Source: Atopobium sp. ICM42b (lineage in GTDB: Bacteria > Actinomycetota > Coriobacteriia > Coriobacteriales > Atopobiaceae). From it: a stretch of DNA of 64,000 nt. A program made the position numbers and the translations under genes. The stretch lies in the NCBI GenBank assembly GCA_000564995.1, contig JDFH01000006.1:147299-211298 (forward strand), given 5' to 3'. A model generated the notes under the pieces. That model was not told the origin of the DNA. It ran no database searches and saw only the letters and a list, made by a program, of their open reading frames with translations. Shown piece after piece: positions 16,167 through 26,352 of the stretch (positions are counted from its first letter, which is position 1; every line of letters begins with the position of its first letter).

Positions 16167-17273
16167 TTAAATTCCCATATAGCCGACATGGCCTAATCCG
16201 GCCGTACAAGCATACAAAGTCATAATAATAATTGAGTAGAAGGCACCGTTGATAATTCCCGAAACAAAGGCATTTGCAAAGCTTCTCCACCAGCCAGCAT
16301 TCATCTTGACGCCATCTGCAAGAACATTTCTTATGCCAAATATCAAAAGCGGAATCAACACAATGGCAAATAGTGGTGAGCGTAAATTAAGCGCCACAAA
16401 CACAAGAAGCATTGCAGTTATACCTGTGATACGAGCTCCCGCGCGTTGGCGGAACGTCAACTGCTCTGAAGGAACCTTAACATTTACGATAAAATCACCA
16501 GTTGCAGAACAATTTGTTCCTGCATTTCCCATTCCAGGTACTCTGATTTGGTCACCATCATGTGAATTAGCTGGTACATCAACCATAATTTCGCTTGCAG
16601 ACAAAACACGTCCAGAACCACCACAAACGTCGCATGGGTCCTGTACGACGTGACCAGCGCCTTCACACTCTGGACAGTCAACTCTAAACTTGCCTACTCC
16701 AAAAATGGAAGAAAGATCAATGTCAATATGGCCCGTTCCGTGGCAGGTAGGACAGGTAGTTGCCTCAGTCTTATGCTGTGATCCCTTACCAGCACAAGCA
16801 TCACAAGTAACAAAGCGCTGATACGTGATGCCTTTCTTAACACCATTTTTAGCGTCTGTATCATTCAGCGTTAAGTCGTAGACAATATCTGCGCCAGTCT
16901 GAGGCTTGTATGCACGAGAGCGCTTTTGAGATCCAGTAGTCCAATTAGTAAAGTTGATATCACCAAACGGGAAGCCTCCCTCAAAAGGAGAACCTCCATA
17001 GGCAGATCCGCCAGGATAACCAGAAGGACCATAGCCGCCGCCATAGAAAGAGCCACTTCTCATTGCATCATATCGACGGCGTTTCTCGGTATCTGACAGA
17101 ACAGCATATGCCTCAGAAACCTCTTTAAAACGTTCTTCAGCATCGGGCTCTTTATTGATATCTGGATGAAGCTTACGAGCTTTAGTTTGAAAAGCTTTTC
17201 TAATTTCTTCAGCTGTCGCGGACTCAGAAACACCAAGGATGGCGTAATAGTCCTTTTCGTTCATAGCAGCCAT
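16167..17273 (-). CDS. Membrane-anchored DnaJ-like protein with truncated substrate-binding part
   Basis: A second J-protein of 368 residues from the ATG at 17273, which has GGAGA 7 bases upstream; the frame is open further to 17336. Residues 5-70 are a J domain with HPD (KLHPDINKE). A Gly/Ser/Tyr-rich linker follows, then four zinc repeats near 157-220 ([32 protein letters not shown]). Only the first C-terminal beta domain is present ([20 protein letters not shown]). Where DnaJ has its second domain and dimerisation region, this protein has about three hydrophobic segments (for example [27 protein letters not shown]). It probably recruits DnaK to the membrane; clients are unknown. Confidence 0.85.
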   Translation of the reverse strand: MAAMNEKDYYAILGVSESATAEEIRKAFQTKARKLHPDINKEPDAEERFKEVSEAYAVLSDTEKRRRYDAMRSGSFYGGGYGPSGYPGGSAYGGSPFEGGFPFGDINFTNWTTGSQKRSRAYKPQTGADIVYDLTLNDTDAKNGVKKGITYQRFVTCDACAGKGSQHKTEATTCPTCHGTGHIDIDLSSIFGVGKFRVDCPECEGAGHVVQDPCDVCGGSGRVLSASEIMVDVPANSHDGDQIRVPGMGNAGTNCSATGDFIVNVKVPSEQLTFRQRAGARITGITAMLLVFVALNLRSPLFAIVLIPLLIFGIRNVLADGVKMNAGWWRSFANAFVSGIINGAFYSIIIMTLYACTAGLGHVGYMGI

Positions 17274-17366
17274 GAAATCTCTCCGATTCAACCCATAATA
17301 AATCTGCATCATGAGAACGTTTGAAAGTGTACCCACTTGTTTTGAACTTAATGCAGCACAAACACG

Positions 17367-18617
17367 TTACAAACGTAAATCCCAAAGACGTCCATAGAGC
17401 TCGTTGCCAAGCAGCCAGCCCTTCTCGGTAGGCTTATATGAAGCTCCAGTCCTAGAATTTGCCGCATCAACGTGAACTAACAGCCCATCTCGTACGCACG
17501 CATCAAACACATCATGTAGACGCAATGCGCCAAATATCTGCTCAGACTCTTCTAAAAGCGCAGGCGAAATTGGCTCCATAAGACGAGCGTGCAGCATCAA
17601 ATCTTCTGCCACAGCTTCTTTTTGAGTCAGAAATTCAACATCAAACTCTGTCGAGAAAAGCGATGCACCTTCGGCAATTTTTCTTGGAGCATCAAGAACC
17701 ACCAGTCGCGCGCGTTCGGCATTTAGCGGACGATTTGGCAAAGAGGTGTTGACCTTGGCAAGTACATCGTACTCAGCTGCAGTCAACATGCTTGCAGCGC
17801 TCGTGCCAAGCCCAAGGTACGACTCGCCTGTCCAGTACATCTTATTGTGCTTACAGCTCTTCTGATTGCGAGCATAACTTGCCACCTCGTAGCGTTCAAA
17901 CCCCGCCGCTTGGAGCGTCTTTGAGGCCGCCTGCATTCGATCTGCCTGCACGTCATAGGTGTTCCATGGAGTGTCTTTATCCTGGGTTTGCTTAGCCAGC
18001 GCCGTGCCGTCTTCAATGGTTAGCGGATAGACACTCACATGATTTACGCCAAGCGAGATAAATCTTGAGAGCGAAAACTCCCAAGAACTCTCTGTTTGCT
18101 CAGGAATTGCACACATAAGATCAACCGACACATCGTAACCATGCTCTTTTGCAGCAAGTACTCTGTCGTAAGCCAGGTCGGCCGAGTGAATTCTGCCCAG
18201 CTTCTTAAGCTCATTATCGTTAAAGCTTTGAACTCCCAAAGAAACTCGTGTTACCCCGCCCGTAGTAAGACTGGCGAGAAGATCATCAGATAGTGAGTCT
18301 GGATTTGCTTCAATACTGAACTCATCAGGATTTACAATCGCAGAAGTGTGCTGCGCCAAATCCACTGCATCTTGACCAAGCAAGCTTGGCGTTCCACCGC
18401 CCATATAAACTGTTTTTGTGGCTGATAACAAACCAAGCTGGGCAGCCTCGTCTAGCTGATGTTTTAGTGCTTTAACGTAATTATTCATGCGACTATCATC
18501 TTGTCTTGTAGACCAAGAAGAGAAATCGCAATAGAAGCATTTTTGAGAACAAAACGGAATATGCAGATAAAGTGCAGAGGTAGCCGTTTGATTGTATTTA
18601 GACTGCCAGGAATCCAC
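17367..18617 (-). CDS. hemW: HemW, radical-SAM heme chaperone
   Basis: Relative of coproporphyrinogen III dehydrogenase (HemN) now regarded as a heme-inserting chaperone. The 416 residues start with YLHIPFCSQKCFYCDFSSW, in which CxxxCxxC binds the cluster; HemN proper has a further cysteine. YMGGGTPSLLG, SIEANPDSL and RVSLGVQSFNDNELKKLGR are family signatures, and KHNKMYWTGESYLGLGTSA is the HemW-type motif. The C-terminal part is a winged-helix-like domain. It lies 9 bases after dusB in the lepA run; LepA-HemW adjacency is common. Confidence 0.92.
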   Translation of the reverse strand: MDSWQSKYNQTATSALYLHIPFCSQKCFYCDFSSWSTRQDDSRMNNYVKALKHQLDEAAQLGLLSATKTVYMGGGTPSLLGQDAVDLAQHTSAIVNPDEFSIEANPDSLSDDLLASLTTGGVTRVSLGVQSFNDNELKKLGRIHSADLAYDRVLAAKEHGYDVSVDLMCAIPEQTESSWEFSLSRFISLGVNHVSVYPLTIEDGTALAKQTQDKDTPWNTYDVQADRMQAASKTLQAAGFERYEVASYARNQKSCKHNKMYWTGESYLGLGTSAASMLTAAEYDVLAKVNTSLPNRPLNAERARLVVLDAPRKIAEGASLFSTEFDVEFLTQKEAVAEDLMLHARLMEPISPALLEESEQIFGALRLHDVFDACVRDGLLVHVDAANSRTGASYKPTEKGWLLGNELYGRLWDLRL

Positions 18618-18626
18618 AACAAATCA

Positions 18627-19718
18627 CTAGCTCATAGGTAGATTATGCTCAGGAAATTCTTGCTCACCCTCAAGCCGCTTGACGGTTTCTTTAATCTCTA
18701 GTGCAAGATCAATAAAATCCTGGGCCGTAACGCACTTTACTGACTTTCCACGCCAATAGGCTGCGTTTGGAATACCTCTAAAATACCAGGTAGAAAGGCT
18801 TCTAGCGCGAGCAATATGAATATCCGCAGCGTCAAGCAACCTTACATGCATCATAAAAGATGCAAGCATTTGGTCAAGCGTTGGAACAAGCACAGGTTGA
18901 CCCTCAACTAAAGCTTGAGTGTTTTTAAAAATCCACGGATTTCCGTACGTTCCGCGAGCAATCATTACAGCCGTTACACCTGTCTCTGTAAGAGCATGAG
19001 CTGCTGCTTCAGCAGAGAGCATATCGCCAGAGCCTATAACAGGAATTGAAACAGCATCGCAAACTCTATTAACGGTCTCCCATTCCGCCTGACCTCGATA
19101 CATCTGGGTGGCAAAGCGGCCATGAATAGCAACAGCAGACGCTCCAGCAGCCTCCATGGCGCGAGCAAACTCAGGTGCCACTTCCTCATCCTGACGTCTA
19201 CCACGCCTAATCTTGACAGTGACAGGTACGCTAACCTCAGACAGACAAGCCTTAACCAAATCTGCAGCAAGCTCTGGGGTATCGAGAAGGGCTGAACCCT
19301 CCCCTTTTTTAACCACCTTAGGAACAGGACAAGCCATATTGATATCGATAAGAGCCAGCTTATCCCCTAAACGCTCACTAATCTGAGCTGCTGCTTCTTT
19401 AAACTGATCTGGCTTTGAACCAAAGAGTTGAACAGCAATATCAGGCTCTGTTGCAAGAGGCTCTACAAGCTCCCAGGTTTTATCGCCACCATAATGAATT
19501 CCTGCAACAGAAACCATTTCTGAATACGCAAGACCTGCTCCGCCAGCTCGAGCCATAGTGCGATACACGCCATCGCTGACACCGGCCATAGGGGCCATAA
19601 GCACGGGATTTGCAGACAGGCGCTCCTTAAGTGAAGTACCTGACGCAAAAGGAATAATGCGAGAAGAAAGACCAGCTTCAGGGGCACAGGTTGCAATAAT
19701 AGTTTGAAGCGATTCCAC
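18627..19718 (-). CDS. dusB: tRNA-dihydrouridine synthase
   Basis: Flavin enzyme that reduces uridines in tRNA D-loops. The 363 residues form a TIM barrel with MAPMAGVSDGVYRTMARAGG near residue 40, IDINMACPVPKV with the catalytic Cys near 130, VKIRRGRR, and AIHGRFATQMYRGQAEW with the FMN-contacting residues. IPVIGSGDMLSAEAA and MIARGTYGNPWIF follow. The assignment to DusB rather than DusA or DusC rests on general resemblance. It is between lepA and hemW, nine bases from each. Confidence 0.9.
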   Translation of the reverse strand: MESLQTIIATCAPEAGLSSRIIPFASGTSLKERLSANPVLMAPMAGVSDGVYRTMARAGGAGLAYSEMVSVAGIHYGGDKTWELVEPLATEPDIAVQLFGSKPDQFKEAAAQISERLGDKLALIDINMACPVPKVVKKGEGSALLDTPELAADLVKACLSEVSVPVTVKIRRGRRQDEEVAPEFARAMEAAGASAVAIHGRFATQMYRGQAEWETVNRVCDAVSIPVIGSGDMLSAEAAAHALTETGVTAVMIARGTYGNPWIFKNTQALVEGQPVLVPTLDQMLASFMMHVRLLDAADIHIARARSLSTWYFRGIPNAAYWRGKSVKCVTAQDFIDLALEIKETVKRLEGEQEFPEHNLPMS

Positions 19719-19727
19719 AGATACCTT

Positions 19728-21539
19728 CTACTCGTCATCAACCTTGAGAACAGCCAAGAACGCCTCTTGGGGCACTTCGACTGAGCCAATCTGCTTCATG
19801 CGCTTCTTACCCTCTTTTTGCTTCTCGAGCAGTTTGCGCTTTCTGGAAATGTCGCCGCCGTAGCACTTGGCTAAGACGTCCTTTCTACGCGCGCGAACAG
19901 TAGAACGAGAGATGATTTTATTGCCAATTGCACCCTGAATAGGAACCTCAAAAAGTTGCTGTGGAATAATGCCTTTAAGCCTGTCGCAAAGACCACGAGC
20001 AAGATCGTATGCTTTGTCTTTGTGAACAATAAACGAGAGCGCATCAACAACGTCTCCAGCAAGCAAGATATCAAGCTTAACCAGGTCAGAAGTGCGGTAC
20101 GAATCAAATTCATAGTCAAGTGAGGCATAGCCTTTAGTTCTACTCTTAAGCTGATCAAAGAAGTCCAAGATAAGCTCAGCTAGAGGAATACTAAAAATCA
20201 TCTCAACGGACTTATCAGACAAATACACCATGTCCTCAGATACGCCACGATGATCAACAACAAGCTGCATAACCGTGCCAACAAACTCGGGAGGCACAAT
20301 AATTTTTGCCTTGAGGTACGGCTCATCAATGCGGTCAATCTTAGTAACCTCTGGAAGATCTTGAGGACTGGTGATCTCAATCATAGTTCCATCGGTCTTA
20401 TAGACGTGATAGTCAACAGAGGGACTGGTAGCAATCAAGTCCAGGTCAAACTCACGCTCAAGACGTTCTTTGACAACCTCCATGTGGAGAAGACCCAAAA
20501 AGCCTACTCTGAAGCCAAATCCCAAAGCAACAGACGTCTCTGGAGACCACGTAAGAGATGGATCATTAACGTGCAACTTATCAAGTGCGTCACGGAGATT
20601 CTCGTACTGCTTGTTATCAACCGGGAAAAGACCGGTAAATACCATTGGTTTTGCCTCACGATAACCTGGTAGTGGTTCTGCACAAGGATTTTGCTTATAG
20701 GTCAGCGTGTCTCCAACGCGGACAGCTTCAGGGTCTTTGAGGCCAGTTACCACATAGCCAACTTCACCAACAGAAAGCTGGTCAACAGCCATCTCAAGAG
20801 GTCTCTTAGCGCCAACTTCTTCAACAAGAAAAGGCATAGATCCCTGCATCATAAGAAGCTGATCGCCGGCTTTGATTGAACCATCAAAAACACGCACTGT
20901 TGCAACGACGCCTCTGAACTGGTCAAAATACGAGTCAAGAATAAGCGCCTTAAGTGGAGCTGTAGGGTCTCCCTTTGGAGGAGAAACCAAATACACCAAA
21001 GCCTCAAGGAGCTCGTGAATACCCTCACCTGTTTTACCAGAGACACATACCGCATCATCAGCCGGGATAGCAAGAACATCTTCAATTTCTGCACGTACCT
21101 CTTCAGGTCGAGCAGATGGAAGGTCAATCTTATTGATTGCAGGAACAATATCCAGGTTAGCGTTCATGGCCAGCATGGCGTTTGAGACAGTCTGTGCCTC
21201 AACGCCTTGCGTTGCATCAACAACCAGCACTGCACCCTCACAAGCAGCCAAAGACCTTGAGACCTCATAGGTAAAGTCAACGTGGCCTGGGGTGTCAATC
21301 AGGTTGAACTGATAGCGCTCTCCGTCATCTGCGTCATACATGACGCGGACTGCGTTTGATTTAATGGTAATTCCACGCTCACGTTCAATGTCCATAGTGT
21401 CCAAGAGCTGTGACTCCATATCGCGTTCTTCAACGGTATGAGTAAGCTCCAAAATGCGGTCACTGATGGTAGATTTACCGTGATCGATGTGCGCAACAAT
21501 AGAGAAGTTGCGAATATGTGAAGTATCCTGTGTATTCAT
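19728..21539 (-). CDS. lepA: Elongation factor 4 (LepA)
   Basis: Translational GTPase that acts on stalled or assembling ribosomes. The start [24 protein letters not shown] at 21539 gives 603 residues, the family length. The frame continues 19 codons upstream, but those residues match nothing in the family. G1 [10 protein letters not shown]2 region [10 protein letters not shown]3 DTPGHVDF and G4 NKIDL are visible, with the LepA C-terminal end [20 protein letters not shown]. No Shine-Dalgarno sequence lies within 15 bases of this ATG, and a TATTAT box stands 7 bases before it, so the mRNA may be leaderless. It heads a run of about eleven minus-strand genes. Confidence 0.96.
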   Translation of the reverse strand: MNTQDTSHIRNFSIVAHIDHGKSTISDRILELTHTVEERDMESQLLDTMDIERERGITIKSNAVRVMYDADDGERYQFNLIDTPGHVDFTYEVSRSLAACEGAVLVVDATQGVEAQTVSNAMLAMNANLDIVPAINKIDLPSARPEEVRAEIEDVLAIPADDAVCVSGKTGEGIHELLEALVYLVSPPKGDPTAPLKALILDSYFDQFRGVVATVRVFDGSIKAGDQLLMMQGSMPFLVEEVGAKRPLEMAVDQLSVGEVGYVVTGLKDPEAVRVGDTLTYKQNPCAEPLPGYREAKPMVFTGLFPVDNKQYENLRDALDKLHVNDPSLTWSPETSVALGFGFRVGFLGLLHMEVVKERLEREFDLDLIATSPSVDYHVYKTDGTMIEITSPQDLPEVTKIDRIDEPYLKAKIIVPPEFVGTVMQLVVDHRGVSEDMVYLSDKSVEMIFSIPLAELILDFFDQLKSRTKGYASLDYEFDSYRTSDLVKLDILLAGDVVDALSFIVHKDKAYDLARGLCDRLKGIIPQQLFEVPIQGAIGNKIISRSTVRARRKDVLAKCYGGDISRKRKLLEKQKEGKKRMKQIGSVEVPQEAFLAVLKVDDE

Positions 21540-21546
21540 AAGGAAA

Positions 21547-21552
21547 ATAATA
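21547..21552 (-). promoter_or_regulatory. Candidate -10 box of a leaderless lepA transcript
   Basis: TATTAT on the minus strand, 7 bases upstream of the lepA ATG, which would put the transcription start at or next to the A of the start codon. No good -35 is seen at 17 bp. Confidence 0.35.
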
Positions 21553-21572
21553 GCGTAAACTACCCCCTTCGT

Positions 21573-21580
21573 GCTATACT
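21573..21580 (+). promoter_or_regulatory. Candidate extended -10 of rpsT
   Basis: TGCTATACT (21572-21580) is an extended -10 with a TATACT hexamer, about 68 bases before the rpsT start. It predicts a leader of about 60 bases. No clear -35. Confidence 0.45.
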
Positions 21581-21647
21581 TCAACAGCTGCCTCAAACGT
21601 GTCTCAGCGAAGAGGCCTCACATAGTAAACACCGAAAGGAACCGCAC

Positions 21648-21911
21648 GTGGCTAACATCAAGTCTCAGAAGAAGCGTATTCTCACCGCTGAGAAGGCACG
21701 CCAGCGCAACAAGGCTGTCCGTTCCGAGCTTAAGACTGCTATTAAGGCAGTTCGCACTGCTGTTGAGGCAGGCCAGCTTGAGGACGCACAGGTTGCAGCT
21801 AACAAGGCATCCCGCCTTCTTGACAAGGCTGCTTCTAAGGGCATCGTACACAAGAATCAGGCTGCTCAGCGTAAGAGCGGCGTTCAGAAGCTTGTTAACA
21901 CCCTTAAGTAG
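21648..21911 (+). CDS. rpsT: 30S ribosomal protein S20
   Basis: 16S rRNA-binding protein of 87 residues, the usual size. [21 protein letters not shown] is the typical start; [15 protein letters not shown] is the typical end. GAAAGGAACCGCAC precedes the ATG. It is transcribed alone, divergent from lepA, and is followed by a strong terminator. It is the only plus-strand gene outside the galactose block. Confidence 0.97.
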   Translation: MANIKSQKKRILTAEKARQRNKAVRSELKTAIKAVRTAVEAGQLEDAQVAANKASRLLDKAASKGIVHKNQAAQRKSGVQKLVNTLK

Positions 21912-21936
21912 TTCTTATCTACTTTTAAACTTTTTA

Positions 21937-21963
21937 AAACGGACTCCTTGGAGTCCGTTTTTT
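21937..21963 (+). terminator. Rho-independent terminator of rpsT
   Basis: AAACGGACTCC, 2-base gap, GGAGTCCGTTT and further Ts: an 11-bp perfect stem 25 bases after the rpsT stop. The other strand has only four Ts after the stem, so it may also act weakly on transcripts coming from holA. Confidence 0.9.
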
Positions 21964-21983
21964 CTTACCTGAATTCTTTGAAT

Positions 21984-22955
21984 CTACACATTTGCGACGC
22001 CGCACAAAGCAAAGATGAGCTTGGTCATTGTGGTTGTTTTATCTTCTCCACTCTTAAGACCACGTTCTGCATCTGCACAGAGGCCCAGAATATATTCAAG
22101 CTCACCATCTGCAAATTGACGCGCCCAGCGTGCATAATTTCTTACTTGCCAGTCCTGCTTGCCCAAAACTGAGGCAATTTCCCGTTCTGTACCTCGCTTA
22201 ACCATAGACCTAGCGCAAATAAGCTCTCTTACGCGTCCAGTCATAAGTGACAGATTTCCAATAGCTCCCGATTCATCCATCTGACTGTAAAGCTCCAAAG
22301 CCTTTTGAGCATTTCTCGCTGATAAGCTGTCGAGAAAATCCCACGGCTTGACCTCAACCACTCGTGCAACATGAGTCTCTACAAACTGAACGTCAATTGC
22401 ACCAGGACGACCCAACAGAGCTGCTAGAGATTTAATCTGAGAATCGAGCATGGTGGTATTATCGCCAACACGACTTACGAGCTCGTTGGCCACATTTACT
22501 GGAATTTGTAGCCCATACTTTCTTCCAAGATCTCCTATATATTTAGGCAATTCACTTCTGGTCATTGCACCGCAATTAATAACTGCGAGCTTACCTAAAG
22601 CGTCAACTGCTTTGTAGAGCCTTGTTGTTTTGGCAAGTTTACTTGCAGAAAGCATCAGCGTTGTAGTTGGATTGGGGTTCTTTAGATACCCAACAAGAGC
22701 CTCTGACACAGACTTAGGCAATTTACCTGCATCATCAATGACAACAATTCGTCTAGAATCACCCATAGGAAGTGTCTGAGCAGAAGACAGAACAGATTCT
22801 GGAGTCAGCTCAGCACTTACAGAAATCTCATCAAGATTAAACGTAATAAAACTCTGGTTAAGACGGCTTTTAAGTTTGTCTATAGCCCTCGCACGCTTCA
22901 TCTCGTCAGGGCCAACAGCCAAATATGCAGCTAGTAGCTTAGCCTGCTCCGCCAT
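21984..22955 (-). CDS. holA: DNA polymerase III subunit delta
   Basis: Clamp-loader subunit that opens the sliding clamp. The 323 residues show AAYLAVGPDEMKRARAIDKL at the start, RRIVVIDDAGKLPKSVSEAL in the Walker-B-like region, LMLSASKLAKTTRLYKAVD, and the C-terminal helical collar (NLSLMTGRVRELICARSMV). It overlaps the comEC end by 17 bases; the comEA-comEC-holA order is widely conserved. Confidence 0.93.
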   Translation of the reverse strand: MAEQAKLLAAYLAVGPDEMKRARAIDKLKSRLNQSFITFNLDEISVSAELTPESVLSSAQTLPMGDSRRIVVIDDAGKLPKSVSEALVGYLKNPNPTTTLMLSASKLAKTTRLYKAVDALGKLAVINCGAMTRSELPKYIGDLGRKYGLQIPVNVANELVSRVGDNTTMLDSQIKSLAALLGRPGAIDVQFVETHVARVVEVKPWDFLDSLSARNAQKALELYSQMDESGAIGNLSLMTGRVRELICARSMVKRGTEREIASVLGKQDWQVRNYARWARQFADGELEYILGLCADAERGLKSGEDKTTTMTKLIFALCGVANV

Positions 22956-25326
22956 CTTTTTCCTCCTCTAAATCTGTATCTACTTTAGCATGTTGCACAC
23001 TTACCCTAGGTCCATGTTCTCCGGGAAATACGGTGACGTCTCCATAATCTTTTGTGCAATAAAACCTTGCGCCAACACCCTCTAAGATATCCACCGCTTC
23101 CTGTTTAGGATGTCCATAACGATTATTCTTTCCAGCACTTGCAACTGCTACCTCAGGTTTTAGCGCGCGAGCAGTTTCTGGATAGAGTGACTTTGCCGCT
23201 CCATGATGGCCGACTTTTAAGAAATCAATATCGCCAACATCACCCGATGTTACCGTCTCTTTTGTTTGATCTCTTTCAGCGTCTCCTGTTAAAAGCGTAG
23301 TCAGGGTATTCTGACCATCGTTATACGTTACGTACAGCTCAACCGACGCATTATTAGCTTCTTTAGCTTTATATCCCCTATGTGGCCACACTACCCGGAC
23401 ATGAAAGCGACCAACATCAAATTCATCACCATATAAAACTTCATAGGAGTTGCTGCCGGAAATCCTCTGAATAGCTCTCTGAAGCTCAGGTTTTTCTTGT
23501 TTTGTTATTCCTTCTCCAACTAATACCTGACCTGCCTTCACCGAATCAACCATATACCTCACGCCACCAGCATGATCCTCATCAAGGTGTGTGAGCAAAA
23601 TAGCATCAAGATATGAGATGTGTTGTCGCTCTAGAGCGTCATTAACCACATCTCCCACACTCGTGTCTACGAGCAGAGAATGCGCGCCGTCACTGAGCAA
23701 TATGGCATCTCCTTGGCCAATATCCATCACACAAATTCTTGTTGGCGAGAAAAACTTCCAGTAGATACTTAAACCCAAAATAAGCATAAACATCATCAAA
23801 CAAATGCCAGATAAAACTACTCTTTTCCCTTTTGGCCAAAACACGTAAAGAGCCACCATTGCTGCAAACACAAGCAATGAAACTATCCAGCTCATGTCAG
23901 TTAACGACACGCTTGCAAAAGATCTTTCGGATAAAAAAGAAGTAAGAGTCTCTATAAACTGACCAAGAAAATCCACAAGGCAGAAAGCAACATCTTGAGC
24001 CGGTTTAAACCAACATAAAGCTATTGCTCCAATTCCAAATAAGCTCAGAAGAGAAAATAAACTTGTAATCAGCGCACTTGAAAGAGGAGCAAGTAAAGAA
24101 AAATGACCAAAGTACATGCAATAAATTGGAAGGCACGATAGCTGAGCAACGGTTGTGGCACACATAGTATTTCGCACGTCAGAAAACGGTTTTCTAAGGA
24201 TCTTCTGTATTGTTCCATATCCAGATATGTGAAAAGCAATTTTTGCATAGTACTGAGCAAGACCGCCGTAAATATTCATGCCAAAAATACATGCTAAAGA
24301 CAAAGTGAAAGCAATATTCACACTTAGCTGTGGATCTATACAAAGCATAAATAATGCAACGATAGAAACTGCTGAGAGCGTATGATTTTTTCTTCCCACA
24401 TATTGCATTACGTATTTTTGTTCAACAAGAAGTATTGCCCTCATTGCAGACGCAGGTAATCCACAGAAAAGCGCGTAGCTACTGAGTAAAAATAAATTCA
24501 CTACCCCTCTTAAAAGAGGTTTTATCGTTAGCTTTTTAAGAAAAGCGTCAATAAAGGTAGAGAGAATTACCATGTGACAACTAGAAATTGCAATGAGATG
24601 CATTAGACCGCAACGCATAAATATTCTAGGAATGTTAAAGCTATACAAGCTAGGCCTATAGGCACAAAGACCGCATGCAACTAACGCTCGGCCAAAGCTC
24701 TGCTCTGGTTGAAGTTGAGAAATACAGTTTTCTCTAAATTGGGCAACTTCTCCAATAATTCCCTCTTCATAGGTTTTTGAGTTCACCTTGGTTATCTGAA
24801 TTGAACCAAGTACTCCTCTCTTAAATTGTTCTTCTGAAAACTCCTTATCTTTATATTGTGTAAACCTGCCTTCACAACAAAGATGAGTTTCTCGCAAGAA
24901 TGGTTCCTTGGCATGTATGCCCACAAATCCAATACAACTACCTTGGTAAAAGACAGACGCCTGACCAGTCCATGTATGATTTTTATAGACTAAATCTCTT
25001 GATACGACTAATTCAAAATCGTGTATAGCAGTTGACTCTAAAAGATCTACCGATGCCATTTGACTGGCATATATAAAAGAAGACCTGATAAAGATAATTA
25101 CAAGTGAAAGTAAAACCACTCCAACAGTCATAAGGCTGGTATGCGCGTACTTTACATACCAAAGTCCTAATGCCGCCGCCATGCAGCTTCCTAAAATCTG
25201 AAGCAAAATAGTATCAAGCATTACGTTTCTTGCGATAAAAACTTGCAGCCATACACAAACAAATAGCAAGATACAAAGGCTATACGGAATAAAAGGCCTA
25301 GTGGGTTGTTCTATCACCTTAGACAC
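22939..25326 (-). CDS. comEC: ComEC/Rec2 competence channel protein
   Basis: Inner-membrane channel for single-stranded DNA in natural transformation. About 795 residues from the GTG at 25326. That start has AAGGA 8 bases upstream and overlaps the comEA stop by 8 bases; the frame is open to 25377. The order is an N-terminal membrane part, the DUF4131/OB-like region (near 80-200), the Competence domain with many helices (MRCGLMHLIAISSCHMVILS, GLPASAMRAILL), and a C-terminal metallo-beta-lactamase domain (LLTHLDEDHAGGVRYM, LKVGHHGAAKSLYPE). All domains are present, so it appears functional. Its base composition is AT-richer than its neighbours. It contains one GGCGAGAAA copy. Confidence 0.93.
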   Translation of the reverse strand: MSKVIEQPTRPFIPYSLCILLFVCVWLQVFIARNVMLDTILLQILGSCMAAALGLWYVKYAHTSLMTVGVVLLSLVIIFIRSSFIYASQMASVDLLESTAIHDFELVVSRDLVYKNHTWTGQASVFYQGSCIGFVGIHAKEPFLRETHLCCEGRFTQYKDKEFSEEQFKRGVLGSIQITKVNSKTYEEGIIGEVAQFRENCISQLQPEQSFGRALVACGLCAYRPSLYSFNIPRIFMRCGLMHLIAISSCHMVILSTFIDAFLKKLTIKPLLRGVVNLFLLSSYALFCGLPASAMRAILLVEQKYVMQYVGRKNHTLSAVSIVALFMLCIDPQLSVNIAFTLSLACIFGMNIYGGLAQYYAKIAFHISGYGTIQKILRKPFSDVRNTMCATTVAQLSCLPIYCMYFGHFSLLAPLSSALITSLFSLLSLFGIGAIALCWFKPAQDVAFCLVDFLGQFIETLTSFLSERSFASVSLTDMSWIVSLLVFAAMVALYVFWPKGKRVVLSGICLMMFMLILGLSIYWKFFSPTRICVMDIGQGDAILLSDGAHSLLVDTSVGDVVNDALERQHISYLDAILLTHLDEDHAGGVRYMVDSVKAGQVLVGEGITKQEKPELQRAIQRISGSNSYEVLYGDEFDVGRFHVRVVWPHRGYKAKEANNASVELYVTYNDGQNTLTTLLTGDAERDQTKETVTSGDVGDIDFLKVGHHGAAKSLYPETARALKPEVAVASAGKNNRYGHPKQEAVDILEGVGARFYCTKDYGDVTVFPGEHGPRVSVQHAKVDTDLEEEKDGGAG

Positions 25327-26071
25327 GAATATTGTCCTTGAGCTGATCAAACTTTTTCTGGCCAATTCCAGAAACACGCATCAAATCTTCAGTTGTTTTA
25401 AAAGGTCCGTTCTTTTGTCTGTCTGCAACAATTCGCTGAGCTAGCCCTTCTCCCACACCTTGAAGCTTGGTTAATTCTTCTACAGTTGCTCGATTAATAT
25501 CTACAACTGTCTTTTTATCTCTCTTCGTATTTGTTTGCTTATTGCTTGTGGCTTTGTTTTGCTCTGGCTGTGGAATCTCTGGTGGCGGCTCTTCTCCCTT
25601 TTTAGGAATATATATTTTTTGACCATCTTCAACAGGAGCCGCTAGATTAATCCCTTGCCCGTTTGCATCTTCAGTTAAACCTCCTGCTATTTGAATAGCA
25701 TCATTCACGCGTGGGTTTGCCATTTGTAGAGCGTAAAGTCCTGGTGACTTAACAGCTCCATCAACATGAACCATCATTTGAGGAGAAGCTTCTTTAATCT
25801 TATGATCAGCTCCTGGCTGATCTGTAGCATTATCTTCTTCCGTATGTTGTGGATTTTCTGCAACAGTCACTCCTTGCGTAGAGTCTCCTTGATTATGCGA
25901 TCTATCAAAAGACTCTGATGTTCCAGCAGAAATTATTCCAATTAATACAACTGCCGACACAATAGCTAGGACAACCACAGCGGCAACCGCTATGAGTTGT
26001 TGCTGAGATAGATTAAATCTTCTCATCAATTTATTAATTACTTGAGTGCGGTTATTTGAAATCTGAGCCAT
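25319..26071 (-). CDS. comEA: ComEA, DNA receptor for transformation
   Basis: Membrane-anchored double-stranded DNA receptor that hands DNA to ComEC. The 250 residues have one N-terminal membrane helix (LIAVAAVVVLAIVSAVVLIG, about 24-45) and a Gln/Asp-rich spacer. An SLBB domain follows (VHVDGAVKSPGLYAL, about 100-155). The C-terminus holds two helix-hairpin-helix motifs (DINRATVEELTKLQGVGEGL and RVSGIGQKKFDQLKDNIRV). TGAGGTG precedes the ATG. Together with comEC it indicates competence potential; pilus genes are not in view. Confidence 0.94.
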   Translation of the reverse strand: MAQISNNRTQVINKLMRRFNLSQQQLIAVAAVVVLAIVSAVVLIGIISAGTSESFDRSHNQGDSTQGVTVAENPQHTEEDNATDQPGADHKIKEASPQMMVHVDGAVKSPGLYALQMANPRVNDAIQIAGGLTEDANGQGINLAAPVEDGQKIYIPKKGEEPPPEIPQPEQNKATSNKQTNTKRDKKTVVDINRATVEELTKLQGVGEGLAQRIVADRQKNGPFKTTEDLMRVSGIGQKKFDQLKDNIRV

Positions 26072-26254
26072 ACAATCACCTCAGATTTATATTCAACTAT
26101 TAGGTTAATGAGAAGCGGTACTTTTAAAGATTCATCTAATAGTTTTGTCCTAAAACTGCTGGTAATCTGACACAGTTATCAACAGTTACCAGATATATTG
26201 CACAAACTAACAAGTACAGAATTGCACTAAATAAGATTATCAAACCACTCGCAT

Positions 26255-26283
26255 AAAAAATCCGCCCTTTTACGGGGCGGATT
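26255..26283 (-). terminator. Rho-independent terminator after thiI
   Basis: AATCCGCCC, 7-base loop, GGGCGGATT, followed on the minus strand by TTTTTT. It ends the mihF-gmk-rpoZ-thiI transcript about 70 bases past thiI. The rest of the 281-bp gap to comEA holds no gene that can be supported. Confidence 0.9.
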
Positions 26284-26352
26284 CTAAAAATGTATCTGAG
26301 CAAAGCTATCAAAACCTTTGAACTGCAGAAATACTTCAGACTTAAAAATATC

